A stretch of 64,000 nucleotides of DNA from Rhizobium rhizogenes NBRC 13257 (GCF_000696095.1 NZ_BAYX01000007.1:186001-250000); one strand, 5' to 3'; positions 36,560 to 45,778 are shown, numbered from the stretch's first letter. Notes: generated by a model from the sequence alone, not told the origin. Made by a program: numbers and translations.

Positions 36560-37093
36560 TTAGGAACCGGCGCCGTTGAGCACGGTGACAGCGCGACGGT
36601 TCTGCGACCAGCAGGAAATATCGTCGCAGGTCGCAACCGGGCGTTCCTTACCGTAGGAAATCGTCTTCATGCGCTGAGCCGGAACACCACGCGAAGCGAG
36701 ATAGTCCTTGGTAGCGGCAGCACGACGTGCGCCGAGAGCCAGGTTGTATTCGCGCGTGCCGCGTTCGTCAGCATGGCCTTCGACGGTGATTGCGTAGTTC
36801 GGATAACGGGCAAGCCACTGAGCCTGACGGTCGAGCGTCTGGGAAGCGTCAGAACGGATCGACGTGCTGTCGGTGTCGAAGAAGATGCGATCGCCGACAT
36901 TGACCGTGAAGTCCTGCGGCGAGCCCGGAGTAGCACTGCCGGCGCCATTGAGGCCAAGGCCGTTGGCATCGTTCGGCAGGCCCTTCTTGGAGGCGCAGCC
37001 AGCCAACGAAAGGCCGACGAAAAGCGCGATCATGATCGGGTTGCGTGCGAGGGTCTGCATGTGGCCAAGGGCCGGGGTAGCGATGCGGCTCAT
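36560..37093 (-). CDS. pal: Peptidoglycan-associated lipoprotein Pal
   Basis: Outer-membrane lipoprotein of 177 residues. I chose ATG 37093 (preceded by AGGAGAG), giving a signal peptide with the lipobox LAGC (about residues 26-29). The C-terminal OmpA-like peptidoglycan-binding domain shows YAITVEGHADERGTREYNLALGARRAAATKDYL and ends SQNRRAVTVL. It links the outer membrane to the cell wall and to TolB. An upstream CtrA-like site and its own terminator suggest separate regulation from tolB. Confidence 0.95.
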   Translation of the reverse strand: MSRIATPALGHMQTLARNPIMIALFVGLSLAGCASKKGLPNDANGLGLNGAGSATPGSPQDFTVNVGDRIFFDTDSTSIRSDASQTLDRQAQWLARYPNYAITVEGHADERGTREYNLALGARRAAATKDYLASRGVPAQRMKTISYGKERPVATCDDISCWSQNRRAVTVLNGAGS

Positions 37094-37169
37094 GGCCGGT
37101 CTCTCCTTAAACATCTCTATCAGGGTTGCCAGACTGTAACCGGATGCGGTTAATCCGATTTCAACAAAT

Positions 37170-37188
37170 ATGGTTAATGCTGTCTTAA
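37170..37188. promoter_or_regulatory. Putative CtrA-binding site upstream of pal
   Basis: ATGGTTAATGCTGTCTTAA contains both the TTAACCAT half-site (reverse) and a full TTAA-N7-TTAA match (37174-37188). It lies about 77-95 bases before pal's start at 37093. Confidence 0.6.
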
Positions 37189-37248
37189 AATTGTCCTTAA
37201 CAGGTCCAGTCACAGGACTTTGCGGCGATAACGTGGCGCGCGCCTTCC

Positions 37249-38574
37249 CTACTCGAGAAGCGGCGACCAGGCCGGGTCGGAAGCGAAGCCCGGAGTCGGG
37301 ATCTTCTGCTCGTTGTAACCGGTCAGATCGATCGAATAGAGCTGCGGGCCGCTGGAGCCGGCAGGCTCGCGGAAGAACATGATGACACGGCCGTTCGGCG
37401 CCCAGGTCGGACCTTCATTGTGGAAGCCCGTGGTCAACAGGCGCTCACCCGAACCGTCCGTCTTCATCACGCCGATCGAGAAGCTCCCGCCCGACTGCTT
37501 GGTGAAGGCGATGAGGTCGCCGCGCGGCGACCAGACCGGTGTCGAATAGGAACCGTCACCGAACGAGATACGGCGTTGGTTGGAGCCATCGGCGTTCATG
37601 ACATAGATCTGCTGCTTGCCGCCGCGATCGCTTTCGAAGGCGACCTGCGTGCCGTCGGGCGAATAGGACGGCGAGGTGTCGATGGCAGCCGTCGACGTCA
37701 GGCGCGTCGTGGTGCGCGAGCGCAGATCCATCGTATAGATGTTGGCATTGCCTTCCTGCTGCAGGCTCATGATCACCCGCTGCCCATCCGGCGAGAAGCG
37801 CGGCGAGAAGGTCATGCCGGGGAAGTTGCCGACGATTTCGCGCTGGCCCGTCTGCAGCTGCAGCAGATAGACGCGCGGCTGCTGGTTGGCGAAGGACATA
37901 TAGGTCACTTCCTGCCGGCTCGGCGAGAAGCGCGGCGTCAGCACGAGGTCGCTGCCGTTGGTCAGCATGCGGACATTGGCGCCGTCCTGATCCATGATGG
38001 CGAGCTGCGTCTTGCGGGCAGTCTTCGGACCGCTTTCGGCGACGAAGACGACGCGGGTGTCGAAGTAGCCCTTTTCACCGGTGATCTTCTCATAGATCGC
38101 GTCAGCGATGATATGGGCGACACGACGCCAGTTGTCCGGCTGGGCATAGAACTGCTGGCCGATCATCTGGCTGTTGCCAAAGGTGTCCCACAGGCGGAAC
38201 TCGGCGCGGAGGCGGCCTCCGTCCTGTGTCACGCGACCGGTCACCAATGCCTGAGCATTGATCGACGTCCAGTCCGGGAAGCGCGGGGTCGAGTCCGGAT
38301 TGCTGATCTTCTCGATGAAGGCCTGCTTGTTGATCGGCGCGAACAGGCCAGACCGCTGCAGGTCGGCGGCAATGACGCCTGAGATCTGTGCTCCGAGACC
38401 ATCATTCGACAGCAGATCGGTAATGGCGATCGGCATGGGCTGGACATTGCCCTTGTTGATGTTGATCTCGACCACGGCGTAAGCGGGCGAAGCATAGGCT
38501 GCCACCAGGCCCGCCAGCACCAGCAGGAGACGGATGAAGGGTTTTTTGAACATGTGTGCCAAGCCTTTCAGCAT
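37249..38574 (-). CDS. tolB: Tol-Pal translocation protein TolB
   Basis: Periplasmic beta-propeller protein of 441 residues. A signal peptide (about residues 8-33, ends SPAYA) is followed by the TolB N-domain (VVEININKGNVQPMPIAITDL) and six WD-like propeller repeats (DGQRVIMSL, DGTQVAFESDRGG, WSPRGDLIAFTKQ). The ATG at 38574 overlaps the stop of the TolA-C gene (TAATG), indicating coupling; ATG 38553 after AAAGGC is an alternative. It links Pal and TolA in the envelope. Confidence 0.94.
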   Translation of the reverse strand: MLKGLAHMFKKPFIRLLLVLAGLVAAYASPAYAVVEININKGNVQPMPIAITDLLSNDGLGAQISGVIAADLQRSGLFAPINKQAFIEKISNPDSTPRFPDWTSINAQALVTGRVTQDGGRLRAEFRLWDTFGNSQMIGQQFYAQPDNWRRVAHIIADAIYEKITGEKGYFDTRVVFVAESGPKTARKTQLAIMDQDGANVRMLTNGSDLVLTPRFSPSRQEVTYMSFANQQPRVYLLQLQTGQREIVGNFPGMTFSPRFSPDGQRVIMSLQQEGNANIYTMDLRSRTTTRLTSTAAIDTSPSYSPDGTQVAFESDRGGKQQIYVMNADGSNQRRISFGDGSYSTPVWSPRGDLIAFTKQSGGSFSIGVMKTDGSGERLLTTGFHNEGPTWAPNGRVIMFFREPAGSSGPQLYSIDLTGYNEQKIPTPGFASDPAWSPLLE

Positions 38575-39008
38575 TAATGCGCCAGGTTGCTGGTGTCGAA
38601 GTTGATGATGACTTCTTTCCAGGCATCGTATTTATCGAGCGGCAGGTTCTTGAAGGGGGCGGATCTGAGAACAGCACGAGAGGCGCTCTTCGCGACCGCG
38701 TTACGCGTCTGTTCCGGCCCACCGGTTGCCGTCACCTCGGGGCTGCCAATAATTTGGCCGGATCGATCGAGTTTCATGTGCACAGCGACACGTACTTTGT
38801 TAGCATGAGGCAAATCAGCTGGGATATTCCAATTCCTTGTGACCTGCTCATGAAGCGCGAGCATTTCAGCTTGACTGAAACCCGTCTTATCGGCGCCATC
38901 GACCGTTTGGCTTCCGGCGATGGCCGGAGCAGCGACGGCGACAGCCAGCGTCAGCAGCGACGGACAGGCGAGGTGACGCCAGACCTTATTCATCAAGCTC
39001 TTCCGCAT
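38574..39008 (-). CDS. Free-standing TolA C-terminal (TonB-C-like) domain protein
   Basis: Predicted periplasmic protein of 144 residues. A signal peptide (about 1-30, ends PAIAG) is followed by one TonB/TolA C-terminal domain: QVTRNWNIPADL..., KVRVAVHMKLDRSGQIIGSP, AVAKSASRAVLRSAPF and KYDAWKEVIINFD. It closely parallels the C-terminus of TolA encoded just upstream (see KYDDWQEVVVNF and LDKSGQIVGEPE there), so it looks like a tandem duplication that kept only that domain plus a secretion signal. The ATG overlaps tolA's stop (TGATG) and its own stop overlaps tolB's start (TAATG). Not part of the E. coli operon. Confidence 0.8.
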   Translation of the reverse strand: MRKSLMNKVWRHLACPSLLTLAVAVAAPAIAGSQTVDGADKTGFSQAEMLALHEQVTRNWNIPADLPHANKVRVAVHMKLDRSGQIIGSPEVTATGGPEQTRNAVAKSASRAVLRSAPFKNLPLDKYDAWKEVIINFDTSNLAH

Positions 39009-40240
39009 CACATTCCCAGGTCCGCTGCACTGAAATTAACGACGACTTCCTGCCAGTCGTCATACTTGTCCACCGGCAGGACCTTCAGATAATCCGACTG
39101 CGCCCGCATCACAGCGCGCACGGCAGCGCTCTGCATTGCCGACTGCGTCGAAGCCGGCCCGCCGCTCGTCGTCGCCTCCGGTTCGCCGACGATCTGCCCG
39201 GACTTGTCGAGCCTGAAGTGCACCTTGATCCGCACATCGCCCGCGCCTTCCAAACCTGGCATCAGGTTCCAATATTTGGCGATCAGATCGCGCAAGCCGT
39301 CCTGCTGGCTCTGGCTGAGTTTGCCACCGCCGAGCGATTTCATGCCGCCGCGAGTGGAGACCTGAGTATCGGCGCCGGCTGAAGCCTGCTGAGACGAGCG
39401 CTTTGCGCCGCCCTTCGATGACGTGTTGCTCAGAACGTTGGCGATCTCGTCGGCGAGGCCGTCGTCCAGACCCTTGTTAGAGCCTTTGGCACTCTCGCGC
39501 TTCTTGTCAGCATCCTTCTTGCCATCGTCCGCCGAGGTGGTCTTGCTGGTACTCTGCGTCGTCGTCTTGTCCGTCGGCTTGGCGTCGGCCACCTTCACAT
39601 CCGGCTTCGGCGCAGGTTTGACCTCAGGCTTTTGCTCGGCGGTCTTCGGCGGCGTGGGCTGCGGCTTGACATCCGGTACGGGAACGTTGTTCGGCACAGG
39701 TATTTCAGCCTGCTGCGTTGGCTGCTCGGTCGGAGGCGGCGTCGGCGTCACATCAGCCTTCGGCGTCGGCGGCGTAGGATCGGTCTTCGGTGTCGGAGTG
39801 GGCGTCACGTCCGGCTTCTGCTGTGGAACAGCAGCCACTTCCTTCGGCGCAGCCTCGGTGTCCTTCTGCTCGATCGTCTTGACGTCGTTCGGCCGCGGAT
39901 CGTTCTGCGGAACGGGCGCGTCCACCTTCTTCGGTGCTAGCGCCGCCGTGTCGCTCTCCGGCCGTTGCGTCGGCACCACCGGGTTTTTGATATCCACGTT
40001 GTTCTCGCCAACGTTCTGAGCATTGGCGACCTGGTCCTGCTTCGTCGTCTGCTTGCGCGAGACGTGATCCGTCACCGGCGCCTTCTTCTCACCCTGCTGG
40101 AGCTGGTCTGCCGTCACGATGTCGACATCCATCGCCGTGCTTTCCGGCGTCTCCAGCGGTGCTGGCGCGGTCAGCGTCAGCATGGCGCCGACCAGCACCA
40201 GGATATGAAAAACCGCCGATGTGACGAGACTGCGCTTCAT
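39008..40240 (-). CDS. tolA: Tol-Pal membrane protein TolA
   Basis: Inner-membrane protein of 410 residues: a single N-terminal transmembrane anchor (about 5-25), a long lysine/proline/threonine-rich periplasmic arm (about 60-230), and a C-terminal TolA/TonB-C domain (about 305-410, QDGLRDLIAKYWNLMPGLEG). It couples the TolQR proton motor to TolB-Pal. The arm is proline-rich rather than the alanine-rich coil of E. coli. It lies ten bases after tolR. Confidence 0.9.
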   Translation of the reverse strand: MKRSLVTSAVFHILVLVGAMLTLTAPAPLETPESTAMDVDIVTADQLQQGEKKAPVTDHVSRKQTTKQDQVANAQNVGENNVDIKNPVVPTQRPESDTAALAPKKVDAPVPQNDPRPNDVKTIEQKDTEAAPKEVAAVPQQKPDVTPTPTPKTDPTPPTPKADVTPTPPPTEQPTQQAEIPVPNNVPVPDVKPQPTPPKTAEQKPEVKPAPKPDVKVADAKPTDKTTTQSTSKTTSADDGKKDADKKRESAKGSNKGLDDGLADEIANVLSNTSSKGGAKRSSQQASAGADTQVSTRGGMKSLGGGKLSQSQQDGLRDLIAKYWNLMPGLEGAGDVRIKVHFRLDKSGQIVGEPEATTSGGPASTQSAMQSAAVRAVMRAQSDYLKVLPVDKYDDWQEVVVNFSAADLGM

Positions 40241-40249
40241 GTCGATCCG

Positions 40250-40708
40250 TCAGTGATCCGTTGTCTGCTGCGTGACCAGGCCGATATTCTTGTAGCCGGC
40301 CTCCTGAATGCGCGACATCACGTCGGCGATCACGCCGTAAGGCGCTTTTGCATCGCCCTTCACGAAGATGCGCTCGCTGTAGCCGGTCGTGGCAATCGCC
40401 TGCAGTTTGGCCGCTATATCGGTCGCCTGTATCTCGGATTCCCCGATATAGACCTGACCATCGGCCTTGATCGAAATCGTGATGGGCTGGGTCTGGGCAT
40501 TCAATGCACCTGCCTGCGTCTGCGGCAGATCGATCGGTACGCCAGACGTCATCATCGGCGCGGCCACCATGAAGATGATGAGCAGCACGAGCATGACGTC
40601 GACCAGCGGCGTCACGTTGATCTCGGAGATCGGGCCGCCCCGGCCTCCGCCGCGACGACCGCCCCGGCGGCCACCGCCGCCACCATTGCCTCCAACAGAC
40701 ATTCCCAT
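40250..40708 (-). CDS. tolR: Tol-Pal motor protein TolR (ExbD family)
   Basis: Inner-membrane protein of 152 residues. After a glycine/arginine-rich N-terminus, EINVTPLVDVMLVLLIIFMV carries the conserved membrane aspartate of the proton channel (about residue 36). The periplasmic domain ends LVTQQTTDH. The Gly/Arg-rich cytosolic tail is longer than in E. coli. It forms the energising complex with TolQ. Confidence 0.93.
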   Translation of the reverse strand: MGMSVGGNGGGGGRRGGRRGGGRGGPISEINVTPLVDVMLVLLIIFMVAAPMMTSGVPIDLPQTQAGALNAQTQPITISIKADGQVYIGESEIQATDIAAKLQAIATTGYSERIFVKGDAKAPYGVIADVMSRIQEAGYKNIGLVTQQTTDH

Positions 40709-40735
40709 ATGAGTTACTCCGGTTCCGTCTGTGCT

Positions 40736-41458
40736 TTACTGAGCAGCCTGGCGAGGCTGCAGCTTCTCGTCGATCTGGCGCGACAGGATGGCGGAGAATT
40801 CATCCGCAAATCCTTCCATGCGCGCCGACAGCTTGCCGGCATCGGCCGAGAACTTGTTGTAGGCGATAACCGCCGGAATAGCGGCGACGAGGCCGATGGC
40901 GGTTGCGAGCAGAGCTTCGGCGATACCCGGAGCGACGACCGCGAGATTGGTCGACTTCGAACCGGCGATCGCCTGGAACGAGGTCATGATACCGACAACC
41001 GTACCGAACAGACCAATGAACGGGCCAGCCGAGCCGATGGTCGCCAGCGATCCGAGGCGGGCGCCCAGATGCTCCGATTCACGCGCCAGCGTGACGTCCA
41101 TGGCGCGGTCGATACGCATCTGCAGACCGATCGGCGACCGTGCGCCGCGCTCGAACGACTTCTTCCATTCACGCATCGCGGCGACGAAGATGGCGCTGAG
41201 GCCGGTATTGGTGCGCTCCGAAAGCGTGCGGTAGAGCTCTTCGAGCGACTGGCCGGACCAGAAGACCTGTTCGAAATGATCGAACTGCCGGCGTGCCCGG
41301 GCAAAGCTCAGATATTTGTCGATGACGATCGCCCAGGTCCAGACGGACGCCGCGAGCAGACCGAGCATGACGAGCTTGACCACCAAGCCCGCCTGCATGA
41401 AGAGTGACCAGAGTGTGATGTCCGGTGTGGTGGCCGCGGCCAATGCTACTTGTTCCAT
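40736..41458 (-). CDS. tolQ: Tol-Pal motor protein TolQ (MotA/ExbB family)
   Basis: Inner-membrane protein of 240 residues with three transmembrane segments (about 22-43, 138-160 and 172-194) and the MotA/ExbB proton-channel region GPFIGLFGTVVGIMTSFQAI and ATAIGLVAAIPAVIAYN. It is the first gene of tolQRA-(tolA-C)-tolB, preceded by a 417-base region with a CtrA-like site. Confidence 0.94.
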   Translation of the reverse strand: MEQVALAAATTPDITLWSLFMQAGLVVKLVMLGLLAASVWTWAIVIDKYLSFARARRQFDHFEQVFWSGQSLEELYRTLSERTNTGLSAIFVAAMREWKKSFERGARSPIGLQMRIDRAMDVTLARESEHLGARLGSLATIGSAGPFIGLFGTVVGIMTSFQAIAGSKSTNLAVVAPGIAEALLATAIGLVAAIPAVIAYNKFSADAGKLSARMEGFADEFSAILSRQIDEKLQPRQAAQ

Positions 41459-41875
41459 TGATCCAAAATCCCCGAATCCAAACGCCCGGTGCTAGACCGG
41501 GCGGCTAAAAGTGATCTCACAAGAATTGTTTGGCAGCCGCCGCTGAACGCCCTGGTCAAGCCTTCCAAGCTATACTGCCTTCTTGCCGTCAAATTTGGTC
41601 AAAGGAAGGCGTGCACCGCACAAACTCTGACGCGATCAGTAAGACACTATTATGGTTAAAAGAATGTTAGCGTCGAAACATGAAAGATTTAACAGTGAAG
41701 GCTATTCTAGCTCCTGGAAAGAAATGACCGGGCTGTGCCGGCGGCGGACGCAAACAGATCTTGCGCGCGGCAATTCCTTCACACAAAACTCATGTTTAAG
41801 CAAGAAGGCTTTTGGGCGCCGCAGCATTGTCCCGCATGACGCCTCCTAAATCCGCAAGCAATCGCTAATGCGACA
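41459..41875. other. Promoter region upstream of tolQ
   Basis: A 417-base gap between ybgC and tolQ, longer than most in this block. It contains a CtrA-like site (entered separately). The minus-strand distance suggests tolQ has its own promoter, unlike the E. coli arrangement, where ybgC and tolQ are contiguous. No ORF that I trust is present. Confidence 0.5.
41652..41670. promoter_or_regulatory. Putative CtrA-binding site upstream of tolQ
   Basis: ATGGTTAAAAGAATGTTAG carries the TTAACCAT half-site in reverse and TTAA-N7-TTAG (one mismatch to TTAA-N7-TTAA). It lies about 195 bases before tolQ. Confidence 0.5.
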
Positions 41876-42331
41876 CTAAAGCGCAGCCTCCGACGCCACC
41901 AGCATCTGCGCAGCCAGTTTCTCCGGCAGCCGTCGCGGCCGCCCTTTGGCGTTGATCACCGCGATAATGACCTTGGCTGCGATCAGCAGCGTGTCATCGC
42001 GCCGGATTTCCTGGGAAAGCACCATCTTGGCGCCCCCGGCCTTCTCGGTCACGGTGCGGATCGTCAGAATATCGTCCATCCGCGCCGGTCCCTTGAAGTC
42101 GATCTCCATGCGGTGGACGACGAAAACCAGCCCTTCTTCGTCGGCATTCAGGAGTTCGCGCTGCTCCACGCCGAGGCAGCGCAGATAGTCCGTACGCCCC
42201 CTTTCGAGGAAATGTAGATAGCGCGCGTGATAGACGAGGCCGGAAAAATCCGTATCCTCATAATAGACTCGCTGCACCAGCCGGTGGCTACCGGCTTCCA
42301 GTTCCCCGGCAATCAGAAAGGGGCTGTTCAT
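41876..42331 (-). CDS. ybgC: Acyl-CoA thioesterase YbgC (4HBT family)
   Basis: Hot-dog fold thioesterase of 151 residues. The 4-hydroxybenzoyl-CoA thioesterase pattern is seen in VYYEDTDFSGLVYHARYLHFLERGRTDYLR, with the catalytic aspartate in the YEDTD motif. It is conserved with the Tol-Pal cluster in many Gram-negative bacteria, where it may act on acyl-CoA during phospholipid metabolism. It is divergent from sqdB with a 136-base shared region. Confidence 0.92.
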   Translation of the reverse strand: MNSPFLIAGELEAGSHRLVQRVYYEDTDFSGLVYHARYLHFLERGRTDYLRCLGVEQRELLNADEEGLVFVVHRMEIDFKGPARMDDILTIRTVTEKAGGAKMVLSQEIRRDDTLLIAAKVIIAVINAKGRPRRLPEKLAAQMLVASEAAL

Positions 42332-42467
42332 CGTTGCCGCTTCTCCAAAAAATTATCGGGCTCTCTTTGGCCGAAGTTCTGCCATCAAGCAAGCTTTGAA
42401 CAATTGTCACAGATTCTGACTATCCGGGATGGTGCCGGATAGCGAACGATGCAGAAGGAACGATCTC

Positions 42468-43688
42468 ATGAAAATAGCGGTAATGGGCGGCGACGGTTTC
42501 ATTGGTTGGCCAACCTCGCTGCATCTTTCCGATGCCGGTCATGAGGTCCATATTCTCGATAATCTCTCCCGCCGCTGGATCGACACCGAGCTAGGCGTGC
42601 AATCGCTGACCCCGATGGATTCAATCCAGGAGCGCACCCGCATCTGGCACGCCGAGACCGGCCGCCGCATCCACTTCAACCTCATCGACCTTTCCAAGGA
42701 CTATGAACTTTTGAAGAAATGGCTTGCCGAGCATCGCCCGGATGCCATCGTGCACTTCGCCGAGCAGCGCGCCGCGCCCTATTCGATGAAGAGCGACCGC
42801 CACAAGAACTACACGGTCAACAACAATGTCAGCGCCACGCACAATCTGCTGAATGCGCTGGTCGAGCTCAACCTCGACGCCCATCTCGTCCATCTCGGCA
42901 CCATGGGCGTCTACGGCTATTCGACGGTCGGCGCCGCCATTCCGGAAGGCTATCTGCCGGTCGGCATCGAGACGGCCGACGGGCGCAGCGTCAGCCAGGA
43001 AATCCTCTATCCTGCCAATCCGGGCTCGATCTATCACATGACCAAGTGCCTGGATCAGCTTCTCTTCCAGTTCTATGCCAAGAATGACGGGCTTAGGATC
43101 ACCGACCTGCATCAGGGCATCGTCTGGGGCACGCATACGGAACAGACCCGCCGTCACGAACAATTGATCAACCGTTTCGACTATGATGGCGACTATGGCA
43201 CGGTGCTCAACCGCTTCCTCATCCAGGCGGCAATCGGCTATCCCCTGACGGTACACGGCACCGGCGGCCAGACCCGCGCCTTCATCCATATTCAGGATTC
43301 GGTACGGTGCATCGAGCTGGCATTGAAGAACCCGCCGGCACGCAATGCCCGCGTCGAGATCTTCAACCAGATGACGGAGACGCATCGCGTCCGCGATCTC
43401 GCCGAAATGATCGCCAAGATGAGCGGCGCGGAGATCGTCCGCCTGCCCAATCCACGCAAGGAAGCCCCGGAGAACGACCTGATCGTCAAGAACGACAAGT
43501 TCCTCGGTCTCGGCCTGGCGCCGACTACGCTGCAGGCGGGGCTCCTGAGCGAGATCGTCGATGTCGCCAGGAAATACGCCTATCGCGTCGACCGCTCGCG
43601 CGTCCCGGCCGTTTCCGCCTGGACCAAGGATATTGCGACGACGGTCAATCACGATCCCGAAGGCAAGCGATTGAAGTCCGTCTCATGA
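42468..43688 (+). CDS. sqdB: UDP-sulfoquinovose synthase
   Basis: NAD-dependent SDR enzyme of 406 residues making UDP-sulfoquinovose from UDP-glucose and sulfite, the head-group donor for sulfolipid (SQDG). The Rossmann start MKIAVMGGDGFIGWPTSLHL, VHFAEQRAAPYSMKSD and HLGTMGVYGY-region are characteristic of SqdB/SQD1. I chose ATG 42468 after AGAAGGA. The stop overlaps the ATG of sqdD (ATGA). SQDG substitutes for phospholipid under phosphate limitation. Confidence 0.94.
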   Translation: MKIAVMGGDGFIGWPTSLHLSDAGHEVHILDNLSRRWIDTELGVQSLTPMDSIQERTRIWHAETGRRIHFNLIDLSKDYELLKKWLAEHRPDAIVHFAEQRAAPYSMKSDRHKNYTVNNNVSATHNLLNALVELNLDAHLVHLGTMGVYGYSTVGAAIPEGYLPVGIETADGRSVSQEILYPANPGSIYHMTKCLDQLLFQFYAKNDGLRITDLHQGIVWGTHTEQTRRHEQLINRFDYDGDYGTVLNRFLIQAAIGYPLTVHGTGGQTRAFIHIQDSVRCIELALKNPPARNARVEIFNQMTETHRVRDLAEMIAKMSGAEIVRLPNPRKEAPENDLIVKNDKFLGLGLAPTTLQAGLLSEIVDVARKYAYRVDRSRVPAVSAWTKDIATTVNHDPEGKRLKSVS

Positions 43689-44551
43689 TGTTCGGGAGCG
43701 AACAGCTGCTGGGGGTGCGGCCGCGCAACAGATCACGGGCGCGGCAAGCCTTCGTCACGCTCGTCACCAACGCCGACTATGCCATGGGCGCGTTAGCGTT
43801 GGCGCGCTCGATTGCGCGCACCGGCACCAAGGCGGATATCGTCGTGCTGCACACCGCCTGCGTTGATGAAAGCGACCTGGTGCCGTTGGAAGAACTCGGC
43901 TGCCGGCTGGTGGATGTGGACCACCTGCCGCTTTCCGACGAATTCAACGAGCGCCACGCACGCGGTAATCTCCACGCCAATGCGCCCTTCACCAAGGGCC
44001 GCAAACCGTCCTTCCATTCGCCGCTCGACAATTTCTGCAAGCTGCGGCTCTGGCAGCTCATCGACTACGACACCTGCGTCTTCATCGATGCGGATGCGCT
44101 GGTATTGAAGAACGTCGACAAGCTCTTCGACTATCCTGAATTCTCCGCCGCACCCAATGTCTATGAAAGTCTTGCCGATTTTCACCGGATGAACTCCGGC
44201 GTCTTTGTTGCCAAGCCTTCGCTCGCGACCTTTAAGGACATGCTGACGCTGCTGGACAGTCCCGGTGTTTTCTGGCGGCGTACCGACCAGACCTTTCTCG
44301 AGACGTTCTTCCCGGACTGGCATGGTCTACCGGTCTTCATGAACATGCTGCAATATGTGTGGTTCACCATGCCTGCGCTTTGGGATTGGAGCAGCATTTC
44401 GATCCTACACTACCAATATGAAAAGCCTTGGGAGGAAAACCATCCGAAGGCCGACAAACTGAAACCGCTGATCGATCTGTGGCATGATTTCCATGCCGGG
44501 CGCGAGGTGCCCGACATCTCCGCCTTCGCCAATCCGGAAGAGGCCGCATGA
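43685..44551 (+). CDS. sqdD: SqdD glycosyltransferase (GT8-like)
   Basis: Glycogenin-like (GT8) transferase of 288 residues, the proposed sulfoquinovosyltransferase in the rhizobial and Rhodobacter sqdBDC operon. The start ARQAFVTLVTNADYAMGALALARSI and the metal-binding DxD in TCVFIDADALVL (about residue 137) are present. ATG 43685 overlaps the sqdB stop; a second ATG at 43688 is equally in frame. Its stop overlaps the sqdC start (ATGA). Confidence 0.88.
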   Translation: MMFGSEQLLGVRPRNRSRARQAFVTLVTNADYAMGALALARSIARTGTKADIVVLHTACVDESDLVPLEELGCRLVDVDHLPLSDEFNERHARGNLHANAPFTKGRKPSFHSPLDNFCKLRLWQLIDYDTCVFIDADALVLKNVDKLFDYPEFSAAPNVYESLADFHRMNSGVFVAKPSLATFKDMLTLLDSPGVFWRRTDQTFLETFFPDWHGLPVFMNMLQYVWFTMPALWDWSSISILHYQYEKPWEENHPKADKLKPLIDLWHDFHAGREVPDISAFANPEEAA

Positions 44552-45468
44552 AAGTCCTGGTATCGGGCGGAACAGGTCTCGTCGGCCGCTACATCGTCGA
44601 GGAACTGCTTTCCGCCGGATACCAGGTCGCCGTCGGCAGCCGCAGCCCACCGCAACCCGGTCTCTTTGCCCAGCCCGTCACCTTCGTGCCGCTGAGCCTC
44701 GACCCTTCCGAAAACCAAAGCGATGCTTTCGACGACGCCTATTTCTTCGTTCATGCGGCTTTCAGCCATGTCCCTGGCAAATATCGCGGCGGCGAGGGTA
44801 AGGATGCCAAAGGTTTTCGCCGGCTCAATCTGGATGGCACCGTCAAACTGTTTGAGACGGCAAAGCAGGCCGGCATCCGCCGTTGCATCTTTCTGTCATC
44901 ACGCGCCGTCTATGGCGACCGACCGGCCGGCGAGGTGCTGACGGAGACAAGCAAACCAGCGCCGAACACGCTGTACGGCGAAGTGAAGCGCGACGCCGAG
45001 CATGCACTCTTCTCCCTCTCCGTTCCCGGTTTCGCCACGGCAAGCCTCAGAGCCACCGGCGTCTATGGCGACCTTCGTCCGAACAAATGGGACGAAATTT
45101 TCGCCGATTATCTTGCCGGAAAACCCGTTGCCTCGCGCGCCGGAACCGAAGTCCACGGCCGCGACCTCGGCCGCGCCGTTCGCCTGCTGCTGGAAACCGA
45201 AGCAGGCCGCGTCGATGGCCGGGCCTTCAATCTCTCCGATGTCCTGACCGACACGCATGAGATTCTCGGGTATCTGCAAAGAGCAACCGGCTGTCCGCAC
45301 GCCCTGCCCTCTCCGGCCCCGCACAGCGGCGTCGGCGAGATGGACACATCGAAAATCCGCGCACTCGGCTGGCGCGGCGGCGGGATCGAAGCACTGAAAG
45401 AAACTATCGAGAGCTTGGCGAAAACCGCGACGCAACAGCATCCGTCTTTCGACGCCTTGGGCTTATGA
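44548..45468 (+). CDS. sqdC: SqdC-like NAD-dependent epimerase/dehydratase
   Basis: SDR protein of 306 residues with the Rossmann motif VLVSGGTGLVGRYIVEELL, the SSRAVYGDRP region and Y-x3-K in TLYGEVKRD. It occupies the third position of the sqd operon, like SqdC of rhizobia and Rhodobacter; its exact step is not settled. It overlaps sqdD by four bases (ATGA). The symbol is assigned by operon position plus family. Confidence 0.8.
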   Translation: MKVLVSGGTGLVGRYIVEELLSAGYQVAVGSRSPPQPGLFAQPVTFVPLSLDPSENQSDAFDDAYFFVHAAFSHVPGKYRGGEGKDAKGFRRLNLDGTVKLFETAKQAGIRRCIFLSSRAVYGDRPAGEVLTETSKPAPNTLYGEVKRDAEHALFSLSVPGFATASLRATGVYGDLRPNKWDEIFADYLAGKPVASRAGTEVHGRDLGRAVRLLLETEAGRVDGRAFNLSDVLTDTHEILGYLQRATGCPHALPSPAPHSGVGEMDTSKIRALGWRGGGIEALKETIESLAKTATQQHPSFDALGL

Positions 45469-45505
45469 AAGCAGCACGCTGAAGGCCAGCGTACAGCTCT
45501 GTAAA

Positions 45506-45515
45506 TTATCTATAA
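45506..45515. promoter_or_regulatory. BioR-like box, distal
   Basis: TTATCTATAA, an exact match to the BioR operator known from alphaproteobacterial biotin genes. It lies about 300 bases before bioY and 38 bases after sqdC. Confidence 0.6.
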
Positions 45516-45778
45516 AAATAAAACAACAATAGAACGCGACGGCGATCGGCAAAAGCTCTTGCCATCCGATCGTGACTATCGCTCATTTCCGGTGATATTA
45601 TTGCATATTTGGAGCAAAATAACCGTTTTTTTGCCTATCGCAGATGCCCAGCGAAACAGCAGAGGACCTCCGAATTCCAGCGTCCAGCACGCCGGTTTCC
45701 CCGTCGATTAGATTTTGCGTGATCCGCTATTGCCATCGCGGCAATTTTGTAGATTATTTTAGCGATAGAATCGCAACA

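Noticed and set aside
39423..40019. Cys/Gly-rich ORF opposite tolA
   Set aside because: Complement of the proline/lysine-rich arm of TolA produces a low-complexity frame; not a gene.
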